Source: JBHJGU01 sp050331475 (lineage in GTDB: Bacteria > Pseudomonadota > Alphaproteobacteria > Caulobacterales > Maricaulaceae). From it: a stretch of 48,716 bases of DNA. The DNA is taken from NCBI GenBank assembly GCA_050331475.1, contig JBHJGU010000075.1, positions 1 to 48,716 of the forward strand, read 5' to 3'. The notes beneath the pieces were generated by a model. It was not told the DNA's origin. It saw only the letters and a program-made list of their open reading frames with translations, and did not search any database. Positions within the stretch are counted from its first letter, which is position 1. Each line of letters starts with the position of its first letter. Shown piece after piece: positions 16,517-25,627 of this stretch. The translations under genes were made by a program, and so were the position numbers.

Positions 16517-17569
16517 TTGACCGAGGCCGACTCTAAGCGCGAGCGAAGCGCTCGGCGCGCGTCTATCACGACCATGGGCGAGTTGGCGGAACTGGCTGGT
16601 GTTTCTGAGTCCACGGTGTCGCGCGCGCTCTCTGGCAGTCCTTTGGTGGCGAAATCCACGCGCGAGCGCATTTTGAAAATTGCCCGCGCTGCGAATTTTT
16701 CCATTAACCAGCAGGCGCGCAACTTGGCGCTTGGGCAATCGCGTACGATCGAGGTGATTTTCCCGATCGAAACTGGCACGCTGCAGCACGTGTCCGATCC
16801 GTTTTTCGTCGACATGTTGGCGGCGCTGACCGATGAGCTGGCGGACCGCCGGTACGACGTTTTGTTCACGAAATCGACGCCGTGGGATAACGACCGGCCC
16901 GGTTGCGCGTTTTTAGGCGGTCGCGGGGATGGGGTGATGTTCGTGGGACAGGGGCGCCATCGCGCTGAAATTCGCGATTTTGCGCGCGCGCATGGTCGGG
17001 CGGTCGTATGGGGCGCGGTAGGCGACACGGACGATCACTGCGTTGTCGGAAGCGATAACTTCAGCGGAGGATTACTTGCGACCGAACACTTGCTCGACGT
17101 CGGGCGTCGCTCGATCATTTTTTTGGGCGATCATTCGCTGCCTGAAATCGCCCAACGCTATGAAGGATACCGCATGGCTTTGGAGCGGGCGGGCTTAGGG
17201 GTGCGCCGGGATTTCGTTGTCGCCGCGCCGTTCGATATCGAGCGCGCTCGTAACGCGGTGCGCCCCCTGATCGATCTGTATCCCGAGTTCGACGCCATTT
17301 TTGCCGCCAGCGACATGATCGCTTTGGCGGCCATCGCTGCACTGCGCGACAAAGGGGTCGAGGTGCCCAACAACGTTTCTGTGGTGGGGTTCGACGGCGT
17401 GCCGACTGGCGCGCATGTCAGCCCGAGCCTGACGACGGTTCGTCAAGACGTCCGACGCGGCGGCACACTGCTAGTTGAGAAAATTCTCCAGGTCCTCGAA
17501 GGCGAACGCGCGTTTTCGACCAAATTGCCTGTGGAGTTGATCATTCGCGGATCATCGCGTCCTCCATAA
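16517..17569 (+). CDS. LacI-family transcriptional regulator of the alpha-glucoside locus
   Basis: The 350-residue repressor has the N-terminal LacI helix-turn-helix and hinge (TMGELAELAGVSESTVSRAL, 19-38, then RILKIARAANFSIN) and a periplasmic-binding-protein-like sensor domain up to the C-terminus (VSVVGFDGVPTGAHVSPSLTTV). It is the third gene of the symporter/alpha-glucosidase operon, six bases after the glucosidase stop, and probably uses the TTG start at 16517. The expected targets are the two TGCAAGC-type palindromes at 13093 and 13205, giving substrate-induced expression of receptor, symporter and enzyme. The inducer is not predictable from the sequence. Confidence 0.92.
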   Translation: MTEADSKRERSARRASITTMGELAELAGVSESTVSRALSGSPLVAKSTRERILKIARAANFSINQQARNLALGQSRTIEVIFPIETGTLQHVSDPFFVDMLAALTDELADRRYDVLFTKSTPWDNDRPGCAFLGGRGDGVMFVGQGRHRAEIRDFARAHGRAVVWGAVGDTDDHCVVGSDNFSGGLLATEHLLDVGRRSIIFLGDHSLPEIAQRYEGYRMALERAGLGVRRDFVVAAPFDIERARNAVRPLIDLYPEFDAIFAASDMIALAAIAALRDKGVEVPNNVSVVGFDGVPTGAHVSPSLTTVRQDVRRGGTLLVEKILQVLEGERAFSTKLPVELIIRGSSRPP

Positions 17570-17856
17570 GAGATGGGCGGTGGTCTGTGCTTTGAAAGTC
17601 GACAAGTTCGCCAAGTAATGGTGGGCGTTCGGCCCCGGGATGCGATTTCGGGGTGCAGATCAGATGGATGAATAGGAGCGTGCGGTGTTGGTTGAATATC
17701 TCGCCTACCACCCCCGCAGTCAGCGATGTCATTGTTGGCATTGGCGGTGTTCAAAAGCTGCGGTGGGCATTGCCTGGTCGCCGCAAACGGAGCAGTGCGC
17801 GGGTAATTTACTTTTAGCAGCTGGCTGCGATAGCTGAGAAAGTCTATCGGCGTCGA
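17570..17856. other. Intergenic region after the LacI gene; no recognised feature
   Basis: Short open frames exist on both strands but none resembles a known protein. One minus-strand stretch near 17800 reads CSVCGDQAMP...QCQQ, a CxxC pair suggestive of a degraded zinc ribbon, interrupted by stops. The area probably consists of decayed sequence around the IS fragment that follows. Confidence 0.4.
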
Positions 17857-18045
17857 ATGAACAGTGTCAGGCGTCGGAGCCGCTTACCGGGCAGTATTCA
17901 GCTGGAGCTTGTGAAGTGTTTCGTGGCGGGCGCGACGGCGCGGTCCACGGCGGCTTTGACGGGCGTGAACGGACAGACCGCGAAGCTGTATTTTCAGAAG
18001 CTGCGCGACGGGATCGCCGAGCAGCCGGCAATTGAGTGGATGTAA
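17857..18045 (+). pseudogene. IS1595-type transposase, N-terminal fragment
   Basis: The 62-residue frame contains RSRLPGSIQLELVKCFVAGA and TARSTAALTGVNGQTAKLYF, close to the helix-turn-helix N-terminus of IS1595/IS1016-family transposases, which read R-S-R-L...L-x2-F-V-A-G-x-T-A-R-x-A-A. The frame stops after ~60 residues, and neither the zinc ribbon nor the DDE-type catalytic core follows. It is therefore a dead fragment. No terminal repeats could be identified with confidence. Confidence 0.65.
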
Positions 18046-18308
18046 GCTTCGATCCCTGCACCTGAGCGCCCGTCGTTAGCGTTCCCGACGCAACGCGGAG
18101 GGTCAGATCAAAGCTCGACTTCGGGTGACCCGAGCGATCGGTCGAAGACCTCGAGGGCAGATGACCGTCCGCCGGCGCCGACGCGGCGTTGCGATTGCGT
18201 TTCGCCCCTAGCCGGGCCGCGGCCGACGTTATAATGTAACATATGTGGGGGGAGGTTGAGCTGTCGGCTTTGACGGCGGCGGCTCGCGATTATCGGGAGT
18301 TACAAATC

Positions 18309-20348
18309 ATGAAACGCTTATCTATCGCTGCGGCCGCCTTGGCCGGTTCGGCGCTTTTGACGGGTGTGGTTCACGCGCAGGCGGAGCCGCTGTCGAGCTT
18401 TGATCTCATCGACCGGGACGCCCTGTTTGGCAATCCGGTCGCCAGCCAGGGCCGCGTGAGCCCCGATGGAGAATGGGTGAGCTGGATCGCGCCCGATGAG
18501 GGGGTGGCGAACATTTGGATCGCGCCCGCGTCCGATCCGAGTGCGGGCAAAGTCATCACCGATGACCGGCATCGCGGTATTTCCAACCATTTCTGGTCGA
18601 CCGACAGCAAGCATGTGATGTTTGTGAAGGATAATGACGGGGACGAGAATTTCCACGTTTACGCGACCGACCCAAACACCGGCTCGACCCGCGACCTGAC
18701 CCCGGTCGAAGACGGCGCCCGCGCCCAGATTTTGGGCGTCAGCCGAGATCGCCCCGGTGTCATCCTTATCGGCTTGAACGAGCGCAATCCGCAGCTGACC
18801 GATCTTTATGAGGTCAATATCGAGACGGCCGAGCGGACCCTGGTTGCGGAAAACCCCGGTTACGCCGCTTGGATCACCGACAACGCCTATGCGCCGCGCA
18901 TGGCGATGATCCCGCAGCCCGATGGCGGCATGAAAGCCGTCCATCTGAACGAGGGTTTCACGCCGGGGGAAGTCTTTGCCGATATCCCAAGCGAGGACAT
19001 GCTGAACACCAATGTGGCGGGTTTCTCCCGCGACAACAGCATAGTCTTCCTCCTCGACAGCCGGGAGCGTAATTTGGCGGCGGGTTTTGTGGTCGACCTC
19101 GAGACCGGTGAGCGCCAATTGCTCGTTGAGCCGCAAAAGGCGGATATTGGCGGTTTGCTGACCGACAACGACACCTATGAACCGATCGCGTATTCGGTGA
19201 ACTACAAACGCAATGAATGGTTCGCCCTGACCGACGAGGCGGCCGCGGAGCTGAAATTCCTCGACGATAATTTGGAAGGCGAATATTCCGTCGCCTCCCG
19301 CTCTGAGGACGATCAAACTTGGATTGTATTTGAAGGGTCAGCCCAGGCCCCGGGCCAATACTATGTCTACGACCGGGAAGCCGACAGCCTGACGCCGTGG
19401 TTCTCCACCCGTCCGGACCTAGCGGACGCGCCGCTCCAGCCCATGCATCCGCTCGAGATCGAAACCTCCGACGGCCTGACGATGGTGTCTTATCTCACCT
19501 TGCCGCCCGGCAGCGATCCCGATGGCGACGGTCGCCCCGACGAAGCTTTGCCGATGCTTCTGTGGGTCCATGGCGGCCCCTGGGCGCGCGACAGCTATGG
19601 CTACAACACGATCCACCAATGGATGGCGAACCGCGGCTATGCGGTTCTCAGCGTGAATTATCGGGGGTCGACGGGCTTTGGTAAGGATTTCACCAATGCG
19701 GCGGTCGGCGAGTTCGCCGGTAAAATGCACGACGATCTTGTGGACGCCGTCGGCTGGGCGGTCGAAGAAGGCGTCGCCCTTGAAGACAAGGTCGCCATTG
19801 GCGGGGGCAGCTATGGCGGCTATGCAACGCTGACCGGTGTCTCGTTTACTCCGGACACCTTCGCGTGCGGGGTGGACATTGTCGGCCCTTCTAGCTTGGT
19901 GACGCTGATCGAGAGCTTTCCAGAATATTGGAAGCCGTTCCTTGCGGGCACGTGGTTCCGCTATGTCGGCGACCCATCCGATCCCGAGCAGCGCGAAGAC
20001 CTACTGGCGCGGTCCACCATCAGCCGGATCGACGACATCAAAGTGCCGCTTCTGGTCGGTCAAGGCGGCAACGATCCGCGGGTGACCAAGCAGGAAGCCG
20101 ACAACCTGGTTGCGGCGATGCAGGCCAAGGATCTGGCCGTGACTTACATCAACTATCCCGACGAGGGTCACGGTTTCCAGAAACCGGAAAACCGCATGAG
20201 CTTCTTTGCGGCGATGGAAGGCTTCCTGGGCAATTGCTTGGGCGGACGGGTCCAGCCGATCGCGGACAGCTTTGAGGGCAGCTCAGCGGAAGTCCTGGCG
20301 GGCGCTGAGTTTATCGACGGCCTCGACGAGGTCGGAACCGGCGGCTAA
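18309..20348 (+). CDS. Secreted S9-family prolyl oligopeptidase/dipeptidyl peptidase-like enzyme
   Basis: A 679-residue serine peptidase with a signal peptide (KRLSIAAAALAGSALLTG, cleavage after HAQ near 24), an N-terminal beta-propeller (SPDGEWVSW and related blades) and a C-terminal alpha/beta hydrolase domain. The catalytic triad is Ser501 in GGGSYGGY, Asp589 in GGNDPRV and His621 in EGHGF. It would cleave short peptides in the periplasm. The start at 18309, preceded by GGGAG, is chosen over an upstream ATG at 18243 because the signal peptide begins there. A TATAAT at 18230-18235 could be a -10 element, without a good -35. A perfect hairpin follows the gene. Confidence 0.92.
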   Translation: MKRLSIAAAALAGSALLTGVVHAQAEPLSSFDLIDRDALFGNPVASQGRVSPDGEWVSWIAPDEGVANIWIAPASDPSAGKVITDDRHRGISNHFWSTDSKHVMFVKDNDGDENFHVYATDPNTGSTRDLTPVEDGARAQILGVSRDRPGVILIGLNERNPQLTDLYEVNIETAERTLVAENPGYAAWITDNAYAPRMAMIPQPDGGMKAVHLNEGFTPGEVFADIPSEDMLNTNVAGFSRDNSIVFLLDSRERNLAAGFVVDLETGERQLLVEPQKADIGGLLTDNDTYEPIAYSVNYKRNEWFALTDEAAAELKFLDDNLEGEYSVASRSEDDQTWIVFEGSAQAPGQYYVYDREADSLTPWFSTRPDLADAPLQPMHPLEIETSDGLTMVSYLTLPPGSDPDGDGRPDEALPMLLWVHGGPWARDSYGYNTIHQWMANRGYAVLSVNYRGSTGFGKDFTNAAVGEFAGKMHDDLVDAVGWAVEEGVALEDKVAIGGGSYGGYATLTGVSFTPDTFACGVDIVGPSSLVTLIESFPEYWKPFLAGTWFRYVGDPSDPEQREDLLARSTISRIDDIKVPLLVGQGGNDPRVTKQEADNLVAAMQAKDLAVTYINYPDEGHGFQKPENRMSFFAAMEGFLGNCLGGRVQPIADSFEGSSAEVLAGAEFIDGLDEVGTGG

Positions 20349-20372
20349 CCCCGCCATAGGCATACAGAATAC

Positions 20373-20404
20373 AGGACGGTGCGGCCTGGCGACAGGCCGC
20401 ACCG
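20373..20404 (+). terminator. Rho-independent-type terminator of the S9 peptidase gene
   Basis: gacggtgcggcct (20373-20385) and aggccgcaccgtc (20392-20404) form a perfect 13-base stem with a 6-base loop, starting 25 bases after the stop codon. It is followed by only a short T-containing tail (ttcgtc). The stem is too strong and regular to be accidental. Confidence 0.7.
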
Positions 20405-20510
20405 TCTTCGTCTAAGCTGCGGGGGAACGCGCGCAACAGCGGCGCGTATGGCGCGGCGCCTGGCAAGGCTGCGACCTCCGGAGGCGCACAGGGTCTGGCA
20501 GGACGCTCCC

Positions 20511-21125
20511 ATGACACCCAGACTGGCAGACACACGGGACCTGAGCGCACTGGTGGACGTTTTAAGCCAAGCGTTTGCGGACGATCCCGTGTTGACGTGG
20601 TCTTTCGGTCCAAACGTCTCTGTCGCAACGATTTTTCGGGAAATGATCGCCGGTTGCTATCTGCGACTGGGGTTCGCGCACATGGTCGACGGCGCGGCGG
20701 CGAGCTTGTGGCTGCCCAGCGGGCGAACGCCGCACCTACCGGCGCATCGAGAATTGCGGATCGGTTTAACCGCCCTTCGCTCCGGTGGTCTTTCGGCTTT
20801 GCGTCGAGCGCTGAAGGTTGCGGGGATTGTCGAGCGCAGCCATCCCAAAACGCCGCACTATTACTTGTTCGCCATTGGCGTTTCGCCGGATCGCCAAGGC
20901 CAAGGGTTGGGCCGGCGGCTCCTATTGGAAGGTTTGGCCATGGCCGATCAGGACCGCGCTCCGGTCTATCTGGAGAATTCGCGTCCGCGGAACGCCCGGT
21001 TTTATGAATCTTGCGGTTTTCGAGCCCGCGAACCGATTGCGCTGCCTGAGGGCGCCCCGCCCTTGATCCCCATGTGGCGAGAGGGCCGGAGGGGTTTGAC
21101 AGGCGTTCGAAACGGAACGCCTTAA
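20511..21125 (+). CDS. GNAT-family N-acetyltransferase
   Basis: A 204-residue acetyl-CoA-dependent acetyltransferase with the family A-motif GVSPDRQGQGLGRRLL (123-138), including the Q/R-x-x-G-x-G/A pyrophosphate loop, and the C-terminal VYLENSRPRNARFYESCGF strand and helix. The start at 20511 is favoured by AGGA upstream and by the fit of MTPRLADTRDLSAL to the family start. A longer frame from 20379 would run through the terminator hairpin. The substrate is unknown, as usual for this family. It stands alone between a terminator and a convergent acetate kinase gene. Confidence 0.85.
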   Translation: MTPRLADTRDLSALVDVLSQAFADDPVLTWSFGPNVSVATIFREMIAGCYLRLGFAHMVDGAAASLWLPSGRTPHLPAHRELRIGLTALRSGGLSALRRALKVAGIVERSHPKTPHYYLFAIGVSPDRQGQGLGRRLLLEGLAMADQDRAPVYLENSRPRNARFYESCGFRAREPIALPEGAPPLIPMWREGRRGLTGVRNGTP

Positions 21126-21222
21126 AGCGTTTCCAGGCCAAGTGTGTGCGGTTGGCCGTCCGGAAACGCGAAAAAGCAAAGACTTAAAGCGTCATTATGA
21201 TCCCGATTGAAGCGACGACGCC

Positions 21223-22410
21223 TTAGTTCCGGACAGCCTCCCGCGCCGCTTGGGCGACGACCCAGTCCTCTTGGGTGGGGATGACCCAGGCGGAAGGGTG
21301 ATCGGAATGGCTGATCTGCGGGCCATGGGCGGTGTTGGCCTGAGCATCCAACGCAAAGCCCATCCAGGCGCAGGCTTCAACCACTCGGGCGCGGATCGGG
21401 GCGGCGTGCTCGCCAATGCCGGCGGTGAACACCAGCACGTCGATCCCGCCTAGGCACGCGGCCATGTCCGCGATCCCGCGCGCCACCCGGTCCACAAACA
21501 GCGCCACCGCATCTTCGGCTTCGGGTGCGTCGCTTGCGAGCAAATCACGCATATCCCCGCTGATCCCCGAGAGGCCCTTGAGCCCGGATTGCTTATAGAG
21601 CAAGCGGTTTAAATCCGCAGCGCCCATGGCTTTGCGCTCCATCAGATAGAGCAGGACGCCCGCGTCAATCGCCCCACAGCGAGTGGCCATGGGCAGACCG
21701 TCCAGGGCCGTGAACCCCATGGTCGAAGCGACGCTTTCTCCCGCCTGGATCGCGCAGAGGCTCGCGCCCGCGCCCAGATGGGCGACGACCAACCGTCCGC
21801 GCCCCGCCTCGCCAATGATCTCCGGCGCCGCATGGGCGATATAGTCATAGCTCAGCCCGTGAAAGCCGTAGCGCAGCACTCCGTCCTCGGCGAAGGATCG
21901 CGGCAGGGCGAAGAGCTGGCGGATGCGCGGCTGGGTGCGGTGAAATGCGGTGTCAAAACACGCCACATGAGGCGCGTCGGGCCAATGGGCCTGGGCGAGT
22001 CGAACGCCGGAGAGATTATGGGGCTGATGCCCTGGCGCGAGCGGGCTTAGCGCGGCCATGCGCGCCATGGCGGATGGGTCGATGAGCGTTGGGCCGGCGA
22101 ATTCGCGCCCGCCATGAACGACCCGGTGGCCCACAGCCAAAACCCGCCGCGCGCCGATCGCGGCTTGCAGCGCATCCAGGCCATGGTTGAAGGCGGTGGC
22201 GTGGTCCGCGCCATCCGCGCTGAGGTCGGTTTCGGTGTGCGCGCCGTGAGCGTCGGTGAGTTCCAGCGCCGGGCGATCGCCAATGCCCGACACCTGGCCC
22301 TTGATCAGCGCGTGATCGCTTACCCCATCCGCGTCAGCCTCAAAGGCGGAGAATTTCACACTGGATGAGCCCGCGTTGAGCGCCACAATGACCGCAGCCG
22401 GCGCGCTCAC
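21223..22410 (-). CDS. ackA: Acetate kinase (acetate/butyrate kinase family)
   Basis: Catalyses ATP-dependent interconversion of acetate and acetyl phosphate. The 395-residue ASKHA-fold kinase has the phosphate loop LNAGSSSVKF (11-20), VGHRVVHGG, the catalytic region FDTAFH and GISGDMRDLL near the active site. It uses a GTG start at 22410 that overlaps the upstream MaoC-phosphotransacylase stop codon by four bases. It is the last gene of the five-gene minus-strand operon and would work with the phosphotransacylase to convert acyl-CoA to acyl phosphate and then acid plus ATP. A preference for propionate or butyrate rather than acetate cannot be excluded. Confidence 0.93.
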   Translation of the reverse strand: MSAPAAVIVALNAGSSSVKFSAFEADADGVSDHALIKGQVSGIGDRPALELTDAHGAHTETDLSADGADHATAFNHGLDALQAAIGARRVLAVGHRVVHGGREFAGPTLIDPSAMARMAALSPLAPGHQPHNLSGVRLAQAHWPDAPHVACFDTAFHRTQPRIRQLFALPRSFAEDGVLRYGFHGLSYDYIAHAAPEIIGEAGRGRLVVAHLGAGASLCAIQAGESVASTMGFTALDGLPMATRCGAIDAGVLLYLMERKAMGAADLNRLLYKQSGLKGLSGISGDMRDLLASDAPEAEDAVALFVDRVARGIADMAACLGGIDVLVFTAGIGEHAAPIRARVVEACAWMGFALDAQANTAHGPQISHSDHPSAWVIPTQEDWVVAQAAREAVRN

Positions 22411-23822
22411 GGCCGTTTGTCGCCAATATTGCAGGCGTAAAGCTTGGCCACCGCGCTGGCGGCCAGCCGGGCGAGCGCGCCCTCCGCCCGACTGGTCAGA
22501 ATGATCGGAACCCGCGCGCCGACCACCAACCCCGCGGCCACCGCGCCCGCCAGGTAATCGAGCTGCTTGGCGATCATATTGCCCGCTTCCAGATTGGGCG
22601 CGATCAGCACGTCCGCCTGGCCCGCCACGGGGCTGATAATGTGTTTGACCGCAGTGGCCTCTCGGCTGATGGCGTTGTCAAAGGCCAGCGGACCGTCCAC
22701 CACCCCGCCGGTGATCTGGCCGCGATCGGCCATTTTACACAGCGCGGCCGCGTCCAAGGTGGAGGCCATTTTCGGATCAACGGTCTCCACGGCTGAGAGA
22801 ACCGCCACTTTAGGCTCGGCTACGCCCACGGTTTGCGCGACGTCGATGGCGTTCTGAACGATATCGGCCTTGGCTTCCAAGTCCGGGGCGATGTTCACCG
22901 CCGCGTCGGAAATGAACAATAATTTCTCATAAGCCGGGGTGTCCATCACATAGACATGGCAGACCCGGCGCGCGGTGCGCAGCCCGCCCGCGCGGGCGAC
23001 CACCGCGCCCATAAGCTCATCGGTGTGCAGGGCGCCCTTCATCAAGGCGTCCGCGCCACCCTCGCGCGCTAAGGCGACGGCGGCGTCCGCGGCGGCGTGG
23101 CTGTGCGGCGCATCGACGATCTCGGTCCCGCTGAGGTCGAAGTCTGTCTCCGCCGCGGCGGCTTCGATCTTCGCCCGAGGACCCACCAGAACCGGCGTCA
23201 TCAGCCCGCGACCGCGCGCTGCGGCGACGCCGTCCAAGGTGACCGCGTTGACGGGATGGGCGATGGCGACCCTCACCGGGGGGCCGCATTGGGCCGCTTC
23301 CTCGATCAGCGCCTGGATGCGCTCGCCGCGCTCATAAAGCACCGCTTGGGGGCGTTCGGGCGCGGGCCGCCGGACTTTTTCCCGCGGCGCGATCACCACC
23401 GCCTCGCCGGTGATCACAGGCTCCTGGTTGGGGGTCAGGCAAGCGCAATCGAGCGTCACCCGGCCTTTCTCGCCCTTCGCCTTGACCGTGACGGTGAAGG
23501 TGACCGCGTCGCCGATCCGAACCGGACGATGGAAGTTCAGCGATTGGGAGAGGTAAACCGTGCCCGGGCCAGGCAGTTGGACGCCCAAGACCGCCGAAAT
23601 CAGCGCCCCGCCCCAGAGCCCATGGCCGATGACGTCGTGGAATACCGTTCCTTTGGCGTAATCGGCGTCCAGATGGGCGGGGTTCACATCCCCGGACAGC
23701 GCGGCGAACAGCGCGATATCCCGGCCGGTGAGCGTCCGCGTGGTGCTTGCAGACTGGCCGATCTGCAGATCGTCATAGGGAATGTTTTCGATCAGAGCGG
23801 GCTCGGTCATCGGGCGGATCAC
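22407..23822 (-). CDS. Bifunctional MaoC-like enoyl-CoA hydratase / phosphate acyltransferase
   Basis: A natural fusion of 471 residues. Residues ~1-150 are a MaoC hot-dog domain (TLTGRDIALFAALSGDVNPA with the hydratase Asp/His region D-x4-H-x3, then GHGLWGGALISAVLG). Residues ~165-471 are a phosphotransacetylase/phosphotransbutyrylase domain (VGPRAKIEAA, then GGLRTARRVCHVYVMDTP, NLEAGNMIAKQL and the C-terminal VPIILTSRA). The first would hydrate enoyl-CoA to (R)-3-hydroxyacyl-CoA and the second exchange CoA for phosphate. GTG at 23822 overlaps the PHA synthase stop by four bases. An ATG four codons later (23810) is an alternative start. The neighbours (PHA synthase before, acetate kinase after) make a link between PHA monomers and acyl-phosphate energy conservation likely. 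Confidence 0.9.
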   Translation of the reverse strand: MIRPMTEPALIENIPYDDLQIGQSASTTRTLTGRDIALFAALSGDVNPAHLDADYAKGTVFHDVIGHGLWGGALISAVLGVQLPGPGTVYLSQSLNFHRPVRIGDAVTFTVTVKAKGEKGRVTLDCACLTPNQEPVITGEAVVIAPREKVRRPAPERPQAVLYERGERIQALIEEAAQCGPPVRVAIAHPVNAVTLDGVAAARGRGLMTPVLVGPRAKIEAAAAETDFDLSGTEIVDAPHSHAAADAAVALAREGGADALMKGALHTDELMGAVVARAGGLRTARRVCHVYVMDTPAYEKLLFISDAAVNIAPDLEAKADIVQNAIDVAQTVGVAEPKVAVLSAVETVDPKMASTLDAAALCKMADRGQITGGVVDGPLAFDNAISREATAVKHIISPVAGQADVLIAPNLEAGNMIAKQLDYLAGAVAAGLVVGARVPIILTSRAEGALARLAASAVAKLYACNIGDKRP

Positions 23823-25597
23823 TGATCGGCGTCAAAGACATAGCGTCCGGGCGCCGGGATCAGCGTCGCTTCCGGGTCGCCGAGCCAGCGCGGCTCCGGC
23901 GGCGGCGCGGTTGGCGCGCTGGAATGGTCGGCGAGCCACGCCTGCCAGGCCGGCCACCAAGACCCCTCCTGGGGCGTGTGGGCGGCGAACCAAACCTCCG
24001 CGTCCTCCGCCAAATCATCCGCCGCCGTGGTCGCCATGCGATAGCGTCGGCGCGGGTGGCCGGGTTCGGAAACGATGCCCGCATTGTGCCCGCCGCTGGT
24101 GAGCACAAAGGTGACGTCGGTGTCGGTCAACTGCCGAACCTTGTAGACCGAGCGCCAGGGCGCGACGTGGTCTTTCTCCGTGCCCACCGCAAAGATCGGC
24201 GCGCGAATATCGGTGAGCGCCACGGTCTTGCCGTCCACCTTGTGCCGGCCATCGGCGAGGTCGTTGTTTAAAAAGAAGTTTCGCAAGTATTCGGTGTGCA
24301 TGCGGTAGGGCATGCGGGTGGAGTCCGCATTCCACGCCATCAAATCCATCATCGGCAAGCGCTCGCCGAGCAGATACTCCCGCACAATGCGCGACCAGAT
24401 GAGCTCCTTAGAGCGCAGAATATGAAACGCCCCGCTCATTTGCTCGGCCTGCAAATAGCCTTGGCTCCACATCATGTCCTCGAGGAAGGAGACCGAAGCG
24501 TCATTGACAAAGAGCCTGATCTCGCCCGCTTCGGTGAAGTCCCATTGGGCGGCCAAGAGGGTGAGCGTCTTGAACCGGTCGTCATCACGTCCCGCCATAG
24601 CGCCGGCGGCGACGCCCAACAGCGTGCCGCCTAAGCAATAGCCAACCCCGTGCACGTCCGTGTCGGGGATGATCTCGCCGATCGCGTCCAGCGCCGCCAT
24701 CACGCCGAGCCGGCGATAATCGTCAAAGCCAATATTCCGATCATCACCGTCCGGGTTTTTCCAGGAAACTACGAATACGGTGTGGCCTTGCCCCACCAAA
24801 TACTGGATCATTGAATTTTTCGGAGTCAAATCGAGAATATAATATTTCATGATCCATGCCGGAACGATCAGGATCGGTTCGGGGTGGACGGTCTCGGTGG
24901 TGGGTGAATACTGAATCAGTTCCATCAAGTCATTGCGGAACACAACATGGCCGGGGGTCAGCGCCAGATCGCGCCCCACTTGGAAGGCCTCTGCGCCGGC
25001 CGGCGGGCGGCCTTTAGACTGGCGCTCCAAATCATCGATCACGTTTTTCCAACCGCGATAAAGGTTGGAGCCGCCTTCGGCCCAGGTGCGGTCGAGCACT
25101 TGGGGGTTGGTGAACACGAAGTTGGACGGCGCGGTCATGTCCAGCACCTGCCGATTAGTGAAATCGATTAGCCGGGAGTGCTCCACACTCACCCCCCGTA
25201 CGCCATAGGCCGCTTGGCGCCACCAATCCTCCACCATCAAAAAGCTCTGGGCCATGAAGCTATAGGGCCAGCGCTCCCAAGCTTTGTCGCGGAACCGCGC
25301 GTCATGTTCGGCCGGCTCAAGGCAGGCCTTGGGGTCCCCGCCGACCCAGAAACACGCGCCCGCGAAATTCGCCAGCTTGAACGCGCCCGTCCAGGCGTTA
25401 ATCGCTAGCTCCGCGGTTTTGCCCGGGCTCATGGCCAAATGCGCGGCCCAATCGATATACGCCACGCCCAAGGCGGCCGGTGACATGCCCCCGGTCAGTT
25501 GGGCCATGTTGGCGTGAACCGCGCGGTCGAGCGTCTCGGTCAGCCGCGGCACGGGCTGGGTTGGGGCGGGGGTGATGGCGGCGGTGAGGGCGTTCAT
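23819..25597 (-). CDS. phaC: Class I poly(3-hydroxyalkanoate) synthase
   Basis: Polymerises (R)-3-hydroxyacyl-CoA into intracellular polyester granules. The 592-residue protein has an N-terminal PhaC_N domain and an alpha/beta-hydrolase core. The catalytic residues are Cys321 in the lipase-like box GVGYCLGG, Asp476 in GTEKDHVAPW and His504 in SGGHNAG. The expected Trp-rich C-terminal segment (EGSWWPAWQAWL) is present. It sits between fabI and the MaoC-phosphotransacylase gene. No phaA/phaB or phasin genes are in the window, so this may be a second, specialised synthase rather than the main PHB operon. Confidence 0.92.
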   Translation of the reverse strand: MNALTAAITPAPTQPVPRLTETLDRAVHANMAQLTGGMSPAALGVAYIDWAAHLAMSPGKTAELAINAWTGAFKLANFAGACFWVGGDPKACLEPAEHDARFRDKAWERWPYSFMAQSFLMVEDWWRQAAYGVRGVSVEHSRLIDFTNRQVLDMTAPSNFVFTNPQVLDRTWAEGGSNLYRGWKNVIDDLERQSKGRPPAGAEAFQVGRDLALTPGHVVFRNDLMELIQYSPTTETVHPEPILIVPAWIMKYYILDLTPKNSMIQYLVGQGHTVFVVSWKNPDGDDRNIGFDDYRRLGVMAALDAIGEIIPDTDVHGVGYCLGGTLLGVAAGAMAGRDDDRFKTLTLLAAQWDFTEAGEIRLFVNDASVSFLEDMMWSQGYLQAEQMSGAFHILRSKELIWSRIVREYLLGERLPMMDLMAWNADSTRMPYRMHTEYLRNFFLNNDLADGRHKVDGKTVALTDIRAPIFAVGTEKDHVAPWRSVYKVRQLTDTDVTFVLTSGGHNAGIVSEPGHPRRRYRMATTAADDLAEDAEVWFAAHTPQEGSWWPAWQAWLADHSSAPTAPPPEPRWLGDPEATLIPAPGRYVFDADQ

Positions 25598-25627
25598 GGG
25601 TTCCTCTGGAGCTTGGGCCTTTGGGGC

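Noticed and set aside
18230..18248. TATAAT as a certain promoter of the S9 peptidase gene
   Set aside because: The -10-like hexamer is perfect, but no -35 element occurs at 16-18 bases, so it is noted only within the gene entry.
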